Shown: in pieces, positions 28,178 to 38,399 of the stretch
Numbering within the stretch: the stretch's first letter is position 1
Layout: each line of letters starts with the position of its first letter
Source of the DNA: Neocallimastix lanati (nom. inval.)
Lineage: Eukaryota; Neocallimastigomycota; Neocallimastigomycetes; Neocallimastigales; Neocallimastigaceae
Assembly: GCA_016946835.1 (NCBI GenBank)
Contig: JACVTC010000137.1
Coordinates: 182,001-246,000, forward strand
Length of the DNA stretch: 64,000 nt
Direction of reading: 5' to 3'
Translations under genes and position numbers: made by a program
The notes under the pieces: model-generated
The model's database searches: none
Told to the model about the DNA's origin: nothing
Seen by the model: only the letters and a program-made list of their open reading frames with translations

Positions 28178-28187
28178 ATAAAAGCAC
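28177..28187 (+). other. Self-complementary primer-binding site
   Basis: AATAAAAGCAC (last LTR base plus ten) is the exact reverse complement of GTGCTTTTATT at 27,991-28,001 in the LTR. No TGG, the usual start of a tRNA-complementary site, follows the LTR. In Tf1 and relatives the 5' end of the RNA folds back on such a site and is cleaved to prime reverse transcription. Confidence 0.75.
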
Positions 28188-28221
28188 CCTTTGACAAAAA
28201 ACACGAAACCTTCTCGAGACA

Positions 28222-28340
28222 AATCTACTCTTTTGGAATCTACTCTTTTAAGAATCTACTTTTTTGGAATCTACTCTTTTGGAATCTACTCTTTTGGAAT
28301 CTACTCTTTTGGAATCTACTCTTTTGGAATCTACTCTTTT
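28222..28340. repeat. 15-bp tandem array GGAATCTACTCTTTT
   Basis: Seven to eight nearly perfect units inside the retrotransposon leader. Confidence 0.95.
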
Positions 28341-28630
28341 AAAACTTTAAACAACTCTTGGGCTACCGCTAATAATTATATTATCACTAAAACAATATTT
28401 TTTCTGTGGAATACTTCCTTAAAAAATTCTATTCTTGAATCTAGTATCTTTTGGATTATTTCTTTTTATAGGTTATCTACCTTTCTTTTGCATTTCTTCT
28501 TTACTCAAATTCTTGCCCAATTTTTCCTTAGATTCTTCGCTTACTCTTTATTATAAACATACTTTCAAATTAAATTCTATCTACCTTTGGATTCCTCTTT
28601 GAAACTCTACCTATACCTTTTGGATTTTAA

Positions 28631-28664
<34 letters not shown>

Positions 28665-28739
28665 TTATTAAATGAATATATAACCCTAACCCTATATTCT
28701 ATAATATATTTAGGTGAATGAATATATAGTATCTTAGAT

Positions 28740-28925
28740 AAATATTATAATAAAATTAATTGAACTAATATATTATTTATTAGATAAATTTATAGTAAAA
28801 TTAATTGAACAAATATACTATTTATTAGATAAATTCTATAGTAAAATTAATTGAACAAATATATTATTTATTAGATAAATTTATAGTAAAACTAATTGAA
28901 CAAATATACTATTTATTAGATAAAT
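28740..28925. repeat. 45-46-bp tandem array, four copies
   Basis: Units contain AGTAAAATTAATTGAACAAA and end TATTTATTAGAT. Alternate units carry an extra base or two, suggesting duplication of a pair. Confidence 0.9.
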
Positions 28926-29167
28926 TCTGAAAGAAAATTAAGTGGACATATACATAATTTTAGATAAACTTTAACTATAATCTAAGTGAAAGAATATAAT
29001 ACATTTTAGATAAATTAATACTTAAAACTAAATACATATATTAATAATTAGCTAAATAATTTTTTTAAAAAAAAATAAAAAAAAAATTTTTTAATAAAAT
29101 TTACTAATAAGGAGAATCTGTATAGACAATCCTTATTCTCTTTTATTCTTTTTATTTAATTCCTTAA

Positions 29168-29258
29168 TTTTGTGTTAGCCCTCGCTGGTAGGCTCAGACG
29201 TAAGTCCTACATCTCAGCTCTTTCAGTTAAAATTCACTGAAAGAACAGCAACACAAAA
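29168..29258 (+). other. Predicted three-way-junction RNA in leader
   Basis: A closing stem of nine pairs (TTTTGTGTT 29,168-29,176 with AACACAAAA 29,250-29,258) encloses two hairpins. Hairpin 1 pairs GCTGGTAGG (29,184-29,192) with CCTAC (29,206) and CAGC (29,215), leaving an ATCT bulge. Hairpin 2 pairs CTTTCAGT (29,220-29,227) with ACTGAAAG (29,236-29,243). I saw no hammerhead core (no CTGATGA). More hairpins follow, for example TAGTTTC/GAAACTA at 29,384-29,406. Role unknown; packaging, dimerisation or translation are possible. Confidence 0.55.
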
Positions 29259-29775
29259 AAAAAAAAAAAAGAAAAAGATTTTTTAATTTTTAATAAGTTT
29301 TCGTGTCCATCTTTTTTAAGGTAATACGATAAATATACTAGGAGCGGTTAGAGCTCATAAACAGAGTTTCGGCGTATATTAACTAGTTTCAGTAGGTTAG
29401 AAACTATAGTCGTTAATTATTTGAATATAAACGGGCTTCAAAACCCTAGAGTGTAAAGAGAGTGTGGATTAAAAGAGAACCACATCCTACCAACCAACTT
29501 CAACAGTTCGGTGGTTGCTCTATTCGAATAAGCTCTGGCGAATAAGGAACTATAGTCACCAAAAGCTATAGGTTGGTCGTGAAGGTAAAGCGACATTAAA
29601 ATATATAGTTTTTAATTTTATTTTGAGGTCTAGTATATACCTCTAGTTAGTAGCTTTTGCCGGTTTTTTTTCTAGTTGTAAGGCATTAAAAGCGAAATTT
29701 AAATTGTATTTACCTTAAATAAAAGTTCTTCAATAATTATATTATCAAATAAATCTATTTTGAAAAAGCAAGAAA

Positions 29776-32700
29776 ATGGAAGAAGATACCTTTTTAAATG
29801 CCAGTGCTACCAATAAAGATGGATCCGCTGGAGATCGTCGTTACTTTAAAGGATTTTTAGCAAAAATGAATTTAATATTCATGCTTGATCCCGAACGATT
29901 TAATAATGATCCAATAAAGGTTGCGTATATCATTTCTAGACTCTACGGCTCTGCAACGAACTGGGCTGCTACTTTAATTGAAAATAACGATCCATGTTTA
30001 AATAACTATCAACAATTCACCTCAAGATTTAAGGCTACTTTTGGGAGCTACGATTCGACTTTCATTGCTAACCAGAAATTGAAGACAATTAAACAAAGAC
30101 GCATCGGTGAAATAACAAACTATATTCTCGAATTCAATAGATATTCTGACGAATCTTCATGGAATGAAGAAGCTAAAATGGATGCTTTCCTCAATGGACT
30201 TAATGACCAAATTGCTACCAAAATATATGAAATGTTTCCAGGACCAAGAACTCTTTTCGCATTACAAACTATTGCCTCTAGACTAGATAGTCGTATTGCT
30301 GCGCATAGACAATTTTATAATCCACAAAACAGATCAAATAATAATAATAATAATGATAACAGAAATAATAACAGAAACAATAATAATAGAAGACAAAATA
30401 AAGGGAAAAAGCCTTTCAAATTCAATACCCGAGGTCCTTTGTCTAATGAAGAAAAGGAAAGAAGAAGAAAAGAACATCTTTGGGCCTATTGTGGATCAGC
30501 TAATCATTCCCTTGACCATTGCCCACTAGTAAACAGAAATAAAGCCTCTTCAAGCAGTTCTCATATCACTAATCTTGAACCTAAAACCATTCCAAGAATA
30601 AGAATTTCTGATCAACCCGATGTAAAGCTACCAATTTTTGAATTCTCTCTTAATGTTTCCAATATTTCTACAAAAACTAAAATTCTTTTGGACTGCGGCT
30701 CTCAACTTAATCTAATGGATGTATACTTCGCAAAAGAAAACAATATTCCTTACTCTAGTGAATGTAATCTCCCTAACGTATCTGGAATCGGCGGTATTCA
30801 GTCAATCATAGGTAAAACTGCACCAATATCCTTAAAATATAAAAACCACATATGTAAAACAAGTTTCTATGTTGTTGACCTTCCTTCGTATTGTGCTATT
30901 TTAGGCATTGACTGGCTAGAAACTCATAATCCCACTATAGACTTTGCCTCAAAAGAACTCTCTTTCAAATCCAACTATTGTATTTCCAATTGTCTTGTAC
31001 TTCCCAGCGCCTTCACTACTTATGTTCCTTTAAATACTATTAAAAAGAATGATAAAAAAGAAGAAGATAAAGAAAGTAATAAAATAAATAAATCGTTACC
31101 AAAGAAATTACTTCCATTTAAGGATGTCTTTAGCGAAATATATGCGAATGAATTACCTCCCCATAGACCTTATGATTGTGAAATAAAACTTATGCCTAAT
31201 ACTGTTCTTTTCTATGGACCTATTTACCCTTTAACAGAAAAAGAATCTACTACACTTAAAGAATATATAGATGAAATGTTAGCAAAAGGATTCATAAGAA
31301 AATCAAAATCCCCTGCTGGTGCACCCGTTTTCTTTGTACTTAAAAAGAATGGTGAATTAAGGATGGTTGTTGACTACCGACATTTGAACGATATTACAAT
31401 TCGCGATTCTTACCCTTTGCCATTAATCAATGACATGCTCGAACACCTTGCCAAAGGAAAAGTCTTTTCAAAACTCGATCTTCGATCTGCCTATAATCTT
31501 GTCAGAATAAAAGAAGGAGATGAGTACAAAACAGCTTTTAACTGCAAATATGGTCATTTTGAATACTTAGTTATGCCTTTCGGTCTGAAGAACGCTCCTG
31601 CCGTATTCCAACACTTTATCAATGACGTTCTCGAAGACTTTCTCGGAAAATTTGTCTTTTGTTACATTGATGATATTATAATTTTCTCTCCTGACTTAGA
31701 AACACACTATGAACATCTTATTAAAGTTCTTTCAAAACTCAGAAAAGCCGGTTTGTACGCTAAACTCGAGAAACGTGAATTTTGCATTCCCTATTTGGAT
31801 TTCCTTGGACATAGAATTTCCTCTGATGGTATCCTTATGGACCCTAAAAAAGTTTCCTCTATTCTTGAATGGCCTGTTCCCACTGATATAAAACAACTCC
31901 AATCCTTCTTAGGACTTGCCAACTATTACAGACGTTTTATTCCAGGATTTGCGGCTTTAACACATCCACTTCATTCACTTTTGAAGAAAAATGAGAAATT
32001 CGTTTGGACATCTGAAACTCAAAAAGCATTTGACGATTTAAAATCCAAATTTTCTTCTGATTCTGTACTCGCATACCCAAATCGTGATTTACCCTTTCTT
32101 GTCGAAACAGATAGTAGTAATTTTGCTATTGGCGCTATACTTTCCCAAGCTTCTCAAAAGGACAATAAAATTCATCCTATTGCATTCTTCTCAAGATCTC
32201 TTACTGCTGCTGAGAAAAACTACCCAATTTATGATAAAGAACTTTTAGCAATCGTTGAAGCTTTAGAACAATGGAGACATCTCTTAAAAGGAACTTCAAT
32301 CCCATTCACTATTTTCTCTGACCATCGTAACCTTTTATACCAAAAGAAACCCGAGAAAATGTCACAAAGACTTGTTCGTTGGGCTCTTTTTTTATCAGAA
32401 TTTAACTTCAAAATCACTTATCGTGCAGGATCTGCTAATGGTAAACCTGATGCACTTTCTCGAAGACCTGATTATACATCAAATGAAGAAGAACTGTCCT
32501 CTGACATTCCTTTCAACGTCTTAAAACCTGAAAATTTTTGCGCTACCACTTCCATTGCCTCTTTAAATGATCAAATACTCCATGAATATAAGAATGATAA
32601 ATATTATAATGAAATCTGCAAAAAACTCAACTCTAAACAAGACTTCCCAGAATCTAATAAATTTTCTTTAAGTAACAACTTCTTACTCTTTGATGGAAAA

Positions 32701-33801
32701 ATTTATGTTCCCCTTAACTGTCGTTCTTCCGTATTAAATATCTGTCATGACTCCCCATCTGCTGGCCATTTTGGTTTCAAGAAAACTTTCTCCTTAATCA
32801 ATAGTGACTTTTGGTGGTCATCTATGCAAAAAGATATTAAAGACTATATTAAATCTTGTGAAATCTGTTGTCGTTCAAAGGATTCTAGACACAAACCTTA
32901 TGGATTTCTGAACCCACTAGAAATTCCTGACCGACCTTGGACTTCGCTTTCCATGGATTTCATCACTGATCTTCCTTCATCTAATGGATATACTTGTATT
33001 TTTGTTGTTCTCGATAGATTCACAAAAATGGGTCACTTCATCCCATTTCCTAATGTTCCTTCTTCTGAAGATACTGCTAAGGCATTCATGACTCATATTT
33101 TCAGACTTCATGGATTACCAAATGAAATTCTTTCCGATAGAGGTACTCAATTCACTTCTAAATTCTGGACTTCTATTTGCAAAACTCTCAATATCTCAAT
33201 GAAACTTTCTTCTCCCTTTCACCATCAAACTAACGGTTTAACGGAGAGGGTGAACTCCGTTGTAGAACAATTTCTCAGATGTTACTCTAATTTTAAAGGT
33301 TCAAATTGGCATAATTATCTATTCCTTGCTGAATTCTGCTACAACAATTCTATTCAAGAATCATTAAATAAATCACCTTTCTACGCAAATTATGGTTACA
33401 ACCCTCGCTTCTCACCAGCTGTGCCAAGTTCTATTGATGTTCCGCGTGCTGAAGAATTTACAACAAACTTAGCGAAACTTTTCAAACAATTAAAAGAAAA
33501 TTTAAAACAAGCAAGAAATAAACAAGAAAAATTCGCCAACCAACACAGAATTAAAGCACCTGAATTCAAAGTAAACGACAAAGTTTGGATAAACAGTTCA
33601 CTCATATTAAGAAATAAAAATAAAAAATTAAAACCAAGAAAGTTAGGACCTTATAAAATAATTGAAAAAGTCTCTCCAGTAACATACAAAATTGATTTTC
33701 CAAAAAATATAAGAATACACCCAATTATCCATGTATCAGAACTTGAGCCATACTACAAAGACAATTTTAAAAGAAAAAAGGAACCTCCCCTCCAATTATA
33801 G
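29776..33801 (+). CDS. Ty3-type Gag-Pol polyprotein (1341 aa)
   Basis: One uninterrupted frame encodes all retrotransposition proteins. Residues 1-185 are gag. An Asn/Arg-rich linker (about 186-215) precedes a zinc knuckle at 236-249 in which the first Cys of CX2CX4HX4C is Trp236 (then C239, H244, C249); the related relic at 25.5 kb keeps Cys there. The protease has DCGS at 306-309 in place of DTG/DSG. RT has D568 and YIDD at 630-633. RNase H has D779, E822 and D849. Integrase has a zinc site H991, H998, C1028, C1031, then catalytic D1061, D1121 and E1157 (35 residues between the last two), and a GPY/F motif at 1291. The start is the ATG after a purine-rich GCAAGAAA. The frame ends shortly after the GPY/F region, where a chromodomain continues in the -1 frame. 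Single-frame organisation and length resemble Tf1. Confidence 0.95.
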   Translation: MEEDTFLNASATNKDGSAGDRRYFKGFLAKMNLIFMLDPERFNNDPIKVAYIISRLYGSATNWAATLIENNDPCLNNYQQFTSRFKATFGSYDSTFIANQKLKTIKQRRIGEITNYILEFNRYSDESSWNEEAKMDAFLNGLNDQIATKIYEMFPGPRTLFALQTIASRLDSRIAAHRQFYNPQNRSNNNNNNDNRNNNRNNNNRRQNKGKKPFKFNTRGPLSNEEKERRRKEHLWAYCGSANHSLDHCPLVNRNKASSSSSHITNLEPKTIPRIRISDQPDVKLPIFEFSLNVSNISTKTKILLDCGSQLNLMDVYFAKENNIPYSSECNLPNVSGIGGIQSIIGKTAPISLKYKNHICKTSFYVVDLPSYCAILGIDWLETHNPTIDFASKELSFKSNYCISNCLVLPSAFTTYVPLNTIKKNDKKEEDKESNKINKSLPKKLLPFKDVFSEIYANELPPHRPYDCEIKLMPNTVLFYGPIYPLTEKESTTLKEYIDEMLAKGFIRKSKSPAGAPVFFVLKKNGELRMVVDYRHLNDITIRDSYPLPLINDMLEHLAKGKVFSKLDLRSAYNLVRIKEGDEYKTAFNCKYGHFEYLVMPFGLKNAPAVFQHFINDVLEDFLGKFVFCYIDDIIIFSPDLETHYEHLIKVLSKLRKAGLYAKLEKREFCIPYLDFLGHRISSDGILMDPKKVSSILEWPVPTDIKQLQSFLGLANYYRRFIPGFAALTHPLHSLLKKNEKFVWTSETQKAFDDLKSKFSSDSVLAYPNRDLPFLVETDSSNFAIGAILSQASQKDNKIHPIAFFSRSLTAAEKNYPIYDKELLAIVEALEQWRHLLKGTSIPFTIFSDHRNLLYQKKPEKMSQRLVRWALFLSEFNFKITYRAGSANGKPDALSRRPDYTSNEEELSSDIPFNVLKPENFCATTSIASLNDQILHEYKNDKYYNEICKKLNSKQDFPESNKFSLSNNFLLFDGKIYVPLNCRSSVLNICHDSPSAGHFGFKKTFSLINSDFWWSSMQKDIKDYIKSCEICCRSKDSRHKPYGFLNPLEIPDRPWTSLSMDFITDLPSSNGYTCIFVVLDRFTKMGHFIPFPNVPSSEDTAKAFMTHIFRLHGLPNEILSDRGTQFTSKFWTSICKTLNISMKLSSPFHHQTNGLTERVNSVVEQFLRCYSNFKGSNWHNYLFLAEFCYNNSIQESLNKSPFYANYGYNPRFSPAVPSSIDVPRAEEFTTNLAKLFKQLKENLKQARNKQEKFANQHRIKAPEFKVNDKVWINSSLILRNKNKKLKPRKLGPYKIIEKVSPVTYKIDFPKNIRIHPIIHVSELEPYYKDNFKRKKEPPLQL

Positions 33802-33962
33802 TTAATGATGAAGAAGAATATGAAGTAGAAGAAATACTTGATAAAAGAAAACATTATGGAAAGATTCAATATCTTATTAAGTGGAAAGGATATCCTTTAT
33901 CTGAAGCATCTTGGGAACCGGAAAAAAACCTCAACTGTCCAGAAATACTCAAAAAAATTTAA
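33789..33962 (+). pseudogene. Chromodomain tail of integrase, -1 frame
   Basis: Overlapping the Gag-Pol stop, the -1 frame reads VNDEEEYEVEEIL, then QYLIKWKGYPL and SWEPEKNL, and stops at 33,960-33,962. This is a clear chromodomain (aromatic Y, W and W cage positions, KWKGY core), as carried by the integrase end of chromoviruses, where it steers integration to marked chromatin. The frame changes at the C run 33,787-33,790. One extra C there would join the frames, so a one-base deletion, sequencing error or programmed slip are all possible. Confidence 0.8.
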
Positions 33963-34270
33963 AAAATCAAACAAATAAACTTATATTTAGAAAATGAATC
34001 TATAATATTAATTATACAAAAATTTATATTTATTAATATCAAATTTATTTCTATTAATATCAATATCAATAATCTTTATTATTTTTACTTATTAATATAA
34101 ATATTATTTAAATTCATATAACCTTATTATTAATAATGTATTTTTATGTTTATCATGTATTGAAATTTTACACCAAATAACTATTAAAATAATTTATATA
34201 TTAAAATAATTAAATAAAATTTTCTTAGTATAGTTTAGCCTAGTTTTGAGATTCGTCTGGTATCCGAATC

Positions 34271-34284
34271 CTAGAGGAGGACCA
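34271..34284 (+). other. Polypurine tract before 3' LTR
   Basis: AGAGGAGGA ending four bases before the 3' LTR, the expected primer site for plus-strand DNA synthesis. Confidence 0.8.
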
Positions 34285-34857
34285 TGTAACGAAACTCATA
34301 ACTAGTAAATTAGTAACTATGGTTCAATGGTAAGTTACCATAACCATCGGGCTGAACCCTTAGGGTTCGACACCCACTCTTTCCAAATTTTAATAACTTT
34401 TTATTTATTATAACTAGAATATTAAAGAAATTACTAGTGTTTATCGGTTAAACAATTGAACCGATAAAACTAGAAAAATCTATTTTATTAATATTTTTTA
34501 TCATTTTTTATCTAAGATTCATTTTCTAGAAAGAAAACTTGTTTTCTTTAATTTTCTTTAATTTTCTTTTATTTCTAATAATTACTAATAACAACTGATA
34601 ACTTAAAATAATTAATTTTCCTGAAAAACTATAAATAGGTGTAAAATTTCATAATAAAATATTTTTACTTGTGCTTTTATTAATTAATTTTAAAGTAATT
34701 TAAAATATTACAATGATTAATTAATAAAATAATAATTTATATTTTTACTAATAAAAAAACTTATTTTAATAAAACATATTTTGAATTACTTTAGTGTCGA
34801 GAACCTTTTGTGTGAAAAACCTTATAACAATCTTAAGTAACATTAAGATTTGTTACA
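34285..34857 (+). repeat. 3' LTR of the Ty3-type element
   Basis: 573 bp, identical to the 5' LTR except for one added T (T5 against T4, near 34,400) and G for A at about 34,814. Confidence 0.95.
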
Positions 34858-34862
34858 GCTAT
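34858..34862. repeat. Target site duplication GCTAT (right)
   Basis: Matches 27,601-27,605 exactly. Removing one copy plus the element joins MASKLEAI to QNQSESRF in one frame. Confidence 0.95.
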
Positions 34863-36500
34863 ACAAAATCAAAGTGAAAGCAGGTTTTCAAAAATTGAGG
34901 CTGAGCTTATCAACCTCATTCCAGGTGTGGAAAAAAGGATTGGTGAAGTTGAGAGAAGGGTGGAAGAGGAGGAGATTAGCAGTCAGACTAGTGTGGCTGA
35001 GCGTCGAAAGATTGAATAATGCATACAACAGCAAGTAGCTGCAAGTAAATGTAAAAAAAAGCAGCCGTGGGTAGTAAGATCCATAAAAAGAAACTTATAT
35101 GTATGAATACCAAGAAAAGGAAAGAAATTCCAGCAAAATCAATACGTGATGACCCCCAATCACAGAGATTAATGGACAGATTGTAGCAAATGTTTAAGAG
35201 TGAGAGAACTCTCGAGGAAGTAAAGACTACGATGTTAAAGCTTAGGCATGAATGGGGAAAGCCTTACGAATACCTCAATGTGTTCATAGATTAAGCAGGA
35301 TTCTGCAGCTCACCGAGGAAACAAAGAGATTGCTGCTAATGTATCAAGTAAGACCCTTAGTTCGGGAGTTCGGGAAACATTTAATAATTCACCTACTGAG
35401 AAAAAACATTAGATGAATATATTGAATGCTTAATAAGGTGTGATACCTTCTCAGTTGATTATAAAGAAGACTTCTTGTGATAATACGAATATAACCTTGA
35501 GCGAGAGATAGCAAGCATGGCTTCAATAGGAATGATGGATTCAAGAAGAACCTCCAAGAATATAGAAAATAAAAGAAGGAGGAACAATGACAATCGTGGA
35601 GGTGATAGAAAGGATCTAGCTAGGAGAGATTTGAATAGGCACTTATATCCACAAAAAAAGATACAATCAAAAGAGATAATAATAACCATACTGATGGGAA
35701 AGATTTCGGTGCGAGACCAACGCTAAACCAAACTACTCTAAGGACTCCAGCACGAGTAGCAATAACCTGATATCAAAGATTACTTAACTAAGATGGGCCT
35801 GAGTACCAGACGATAAGATAAGCAACCTTCTTATCAGAAAGGAGCTCCAAAAACTTGAACGTACTATATGATACGGGTTCACAAATCAACATAATCCATC
35901 CGTAATTGGCCGAGGAAATGGGATTTAAGATTTAGGATCGTCTTCTGACATTTACTATTGCCACTAGTAAAGTGATGATACCTCAAATAAAGGAATACTC
36001 TAAGATTAAGGTTAGGCTGGTCGACAAGCATACCAATAAAGTCATATGGTATGATTTTGCAACGAGATGTAGTCTAGATGATAGTATGTCGCAAACCATC
36101 ATATTAGATTCAAGATTTATGGATAGGCATCTGATATACCGAAAGGTAGATGTCCTAGATCAATAACTAGTAGTATATAAGATCACTAGTGAAGGGCAAG
36201 GACTACCATATGTAAACTCACCAGGAATTCTACAAATGAAAGATAAAGAGGAAACTGAGGAATAGAGTATGAACCTCCAGCTGGAATAACCCAGCTTATA
36301 GATCTGATTATACATATCTAGAAAATCAAAAATATAATATATGATTTAACCAGACCGTTCTACAATGAAAAAGGTATCCGAATACAATGGTGATTATTAC
36401 GACTACTTAGTAGGCTATTGAAAATGGACAGATTGGTTAAAAATTCAAGAAGCAAAAAACCTTTCAAGAAAGAAATAATTAATAACCCTACGGAAAAAAC
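34858..36500 (+). pseudogene. 3' part of older Ty3 gag plus protease
   Basis: Gag continues from 27,605: a coiled-coil-like stretch (GVEKRIGEVERRVEEEE), then gag core pieces in shifting frames (LRHEWGKPYEYLNVFID, RLLLMYQVRPLVREFGKHL, LDEYIECLIRCDTFSVDY), an Arg/Asn-rich basic linker (35,517-35,700), and an aspartic protease with an intact active-site motif LYDTGSQINIIHP at about 35,862-35,900. A further open stretch to 36,166 ends the protease. Numerous stops show decay. RT and the rest are not present. It belongs to a different Ty3 family from the inserted element. Confidence 0.75.
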
Positions 36501-37379
36501 AGAACTCTTTATAAATACTAATAATTTAAATAAATTTATAATTATTATCAATAATTATAAAGAAGAAGAAATATTAATTATTTATTAATAAATAATTATT
36601 ATTTATTACAACGTCGTTATATTTTGGTTATCGTTAATCAAAAATCGTTATCTATTATTATCTTCATTAAATTATTAGTTCCTTATTACTTTTTATTTAC
36701 TTTTGTATATTTCAATATTACAGTTGTCATTGAATAATGTATAATTTTTATTAATAATAATAGAAAAAGCATTGTCAAGCATTTCAATAGTGATATCCAT
36801 TATAAAAGGTAAATTATGATTGAAATTATATTTTATAAAACTAACATATATTATTAATTACACAATGCATTCCATATTATTTTTTTTATTAATACAAATA
36901 TTTCTGCATTAAATTTGTTAGATAATTTTACATCTATTTTTTATTAATTTACTGAAATAAATATGATAGATGTTAGTAATAAAATTCTTAAAAAAAATAT
37001 TCTTAAAAATTAGAAAAAAAAATCTAAAAAAATAAATAATATATTTATACTATTTAAATTTTAAGCCATAGAATAAAATAGATGTACAAATTTGTTTTCT
37101 CAAAAAGAAAAAAAAAAAGATATTACTTAAGATATATATTATATTTTTATATTATATTATATTTTTATATTATATTATATTTCCATTTTTGTTTGCATTA
37201 ATTTAAGTTTATATTTTTATATTTATGGCTATGTTTATGAAATTTTTTAATAAAAAATTGCCCATTTAAATAATATAATATTTAAAAATTTAATAAAGTT
37301 TTTTTGTTAATTTTTTTTAAATATATGAATATTACATTTATTATGGTCTGATATACAACTCAAAAGTTCGATGTACTTT
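36501..37379. other. AT-rich, no gene seen
   Basis: A/T tracts and short TATAT repeats (37,139-37,180, ATATTATATTTTT type). No coding character on either strand. Confidence 0.6.
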
Positions 37380-38392
37380 TGTTGGGATTTATTTATTAAA
37401 TTTATTAATTTATTTATTTATTTATTTAATTTTATATAAAAGCTACATATATTTAAAAAGAATATTTAACAACTTTCTTATACTTTTAATTACAAACTAA
37501 CTTAACATAATATAACTTTTAATCTTAACTTTTACTTAACAACGACGACTAAAGCCATTCTCTTAATTCAGAGAAATGCTTTATTTTTATGTTATTTAGT
37601 TATAATTAACTATTTAATTAATTGTTCTTGTGATTAGAATAAACTATTAATAATTATTATTTAAGGAAATATTTAATAATTATATAAATATAAATATAAA
37701 ATAATAAGAATATAATTAAAACATTGATTTATGCTATAAAATTTATTAATTATAAATATAATTAATATATAGAAATCAAGCCACATATTGAAATTGTTGT
37801 AAAATCATTAGATTTAAATTTGATTTATGACATTAATTTATGTTTGAATAATAAAACTAATTTTATATTAATTAAGGTTTGAATATTTCATTTTATATCA
37901 GGTCCATACATTAAATTACATTCTATAAAGTATATTCATGGAAAATATATTAAATATAAATTAAATTAATTTAAAATTTGGCAAAATATTTAGCATTAAT
38001 ATCTGTCAATACATATATTTTTAATTTTTATTAATATATTAATTAAATGTAAAATTGTTTTAATAAATAACTTAAAATTTTTAATGATAAATAGAAAAAT
38101 AGTATATTCCATTTAAAAATATTTCCATTTAAAAGATTTTGTTCTATTCTTTATTAATATATTATGTTTTTATTAATAACATTTTTTATAAATAATTGTG
38201 TAATCCAATTATTTTAATTTAATATATTAAAATTTAAGTTTTTAATATAACTATATTTGGTTGTATATACAACTTTATATTGAACGTCATACATTCGCCA
38301 TAATTCATTTATATAACAATATATATTATATTCTAAGTTATTATATAACTAACTATAATATAGTATCAGAATATTAAACTTTATTTCTAACA
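37380..38392 (-). repeat. Probable copia 3' LTR
   Basis: On the minus strand the sequence after a purine tract (AGGGAGAA, complement of 38,393-38,400) begins TGTTAGAAATAAAG. A matching end CCCAACA lies at 37,380-37,386, giving TGTTAG..CCCAACA ends typical of copia LTRs. The right border is well supported by the polypurine tract and the pol relic upstream. The left border is a guess because no second LTR is visible. Confidence 0.5.
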
Positions 38393-38399
38393 TTCTCCC

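Larger units (their letters stand above)
28178..29775 (+). other. Long leader between 5' LTR and Gag-Pol
   Basis: A leader of 1598 bp is long for this group. It holds a 15-bp tandem array (28,222-28,340), a 28-base A tract (28,632-28,659), two TAACCC-like units (28,681-28,692), a 45-bp tandem array (28,740-28,925) and, from 29,100, a GC-richer block rich in hairpins. An open frame over the 15-bp array (repeating SFGIY) is probably a by-product of the repeat. The last part may carry packaging or translation signals. Confidence 0.7.
27606..34857 (+). mobile_element. Young Ty3-type retrotransposon, self-primed, chromovirus-like
   Basis: Complete 7252-bp element: LTRs of 572 and 573 bp with TGTAAC..GTTACA ends, primer-binding site complementary to the element's own LTR, long leader, single Gag-Pol frame (29,776-33,801), chromodomain coding just downstream in another frame, polypurine tract, and 5-bp target duplication. 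The LTRs differ by one T in a T run (near 27,718/34,400) and one A/G change (28,134/34,814), so insertion was recent. Single-frame Gag-Pol of about 1340 codons, self-priming and a chromodomain are together the hallmarks of the Tf1/sushi group of fungal Ty3 elements. Activity is uncertain because of the frameshift before the chromodomain and one lost zinc-knuckle Cys. Confidence 0.95.

Noticed and set aside
28191-28556. 121-codon frame with repeated SFGIY
   Set aside because: Produced by the 15-bp tandem array in the retrotransposon leader; no sign of a real start or of a conserved tail.
28681-28692. Telomere repeat tract (TAACCC twice)
   Set aside because: Only two units, inside a retroelement leader; too short to mean a telomere.
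29168-29258. Hammerhead ribozyme at the three-way junction
   Set aside because: The conserved core CTGATGA and GAAA at the right places are absent.
30296-33605. Short frames overlapping Gag-Pol on both strands
   Set aside because: Shadows of the 1341-codon frame without independent features.
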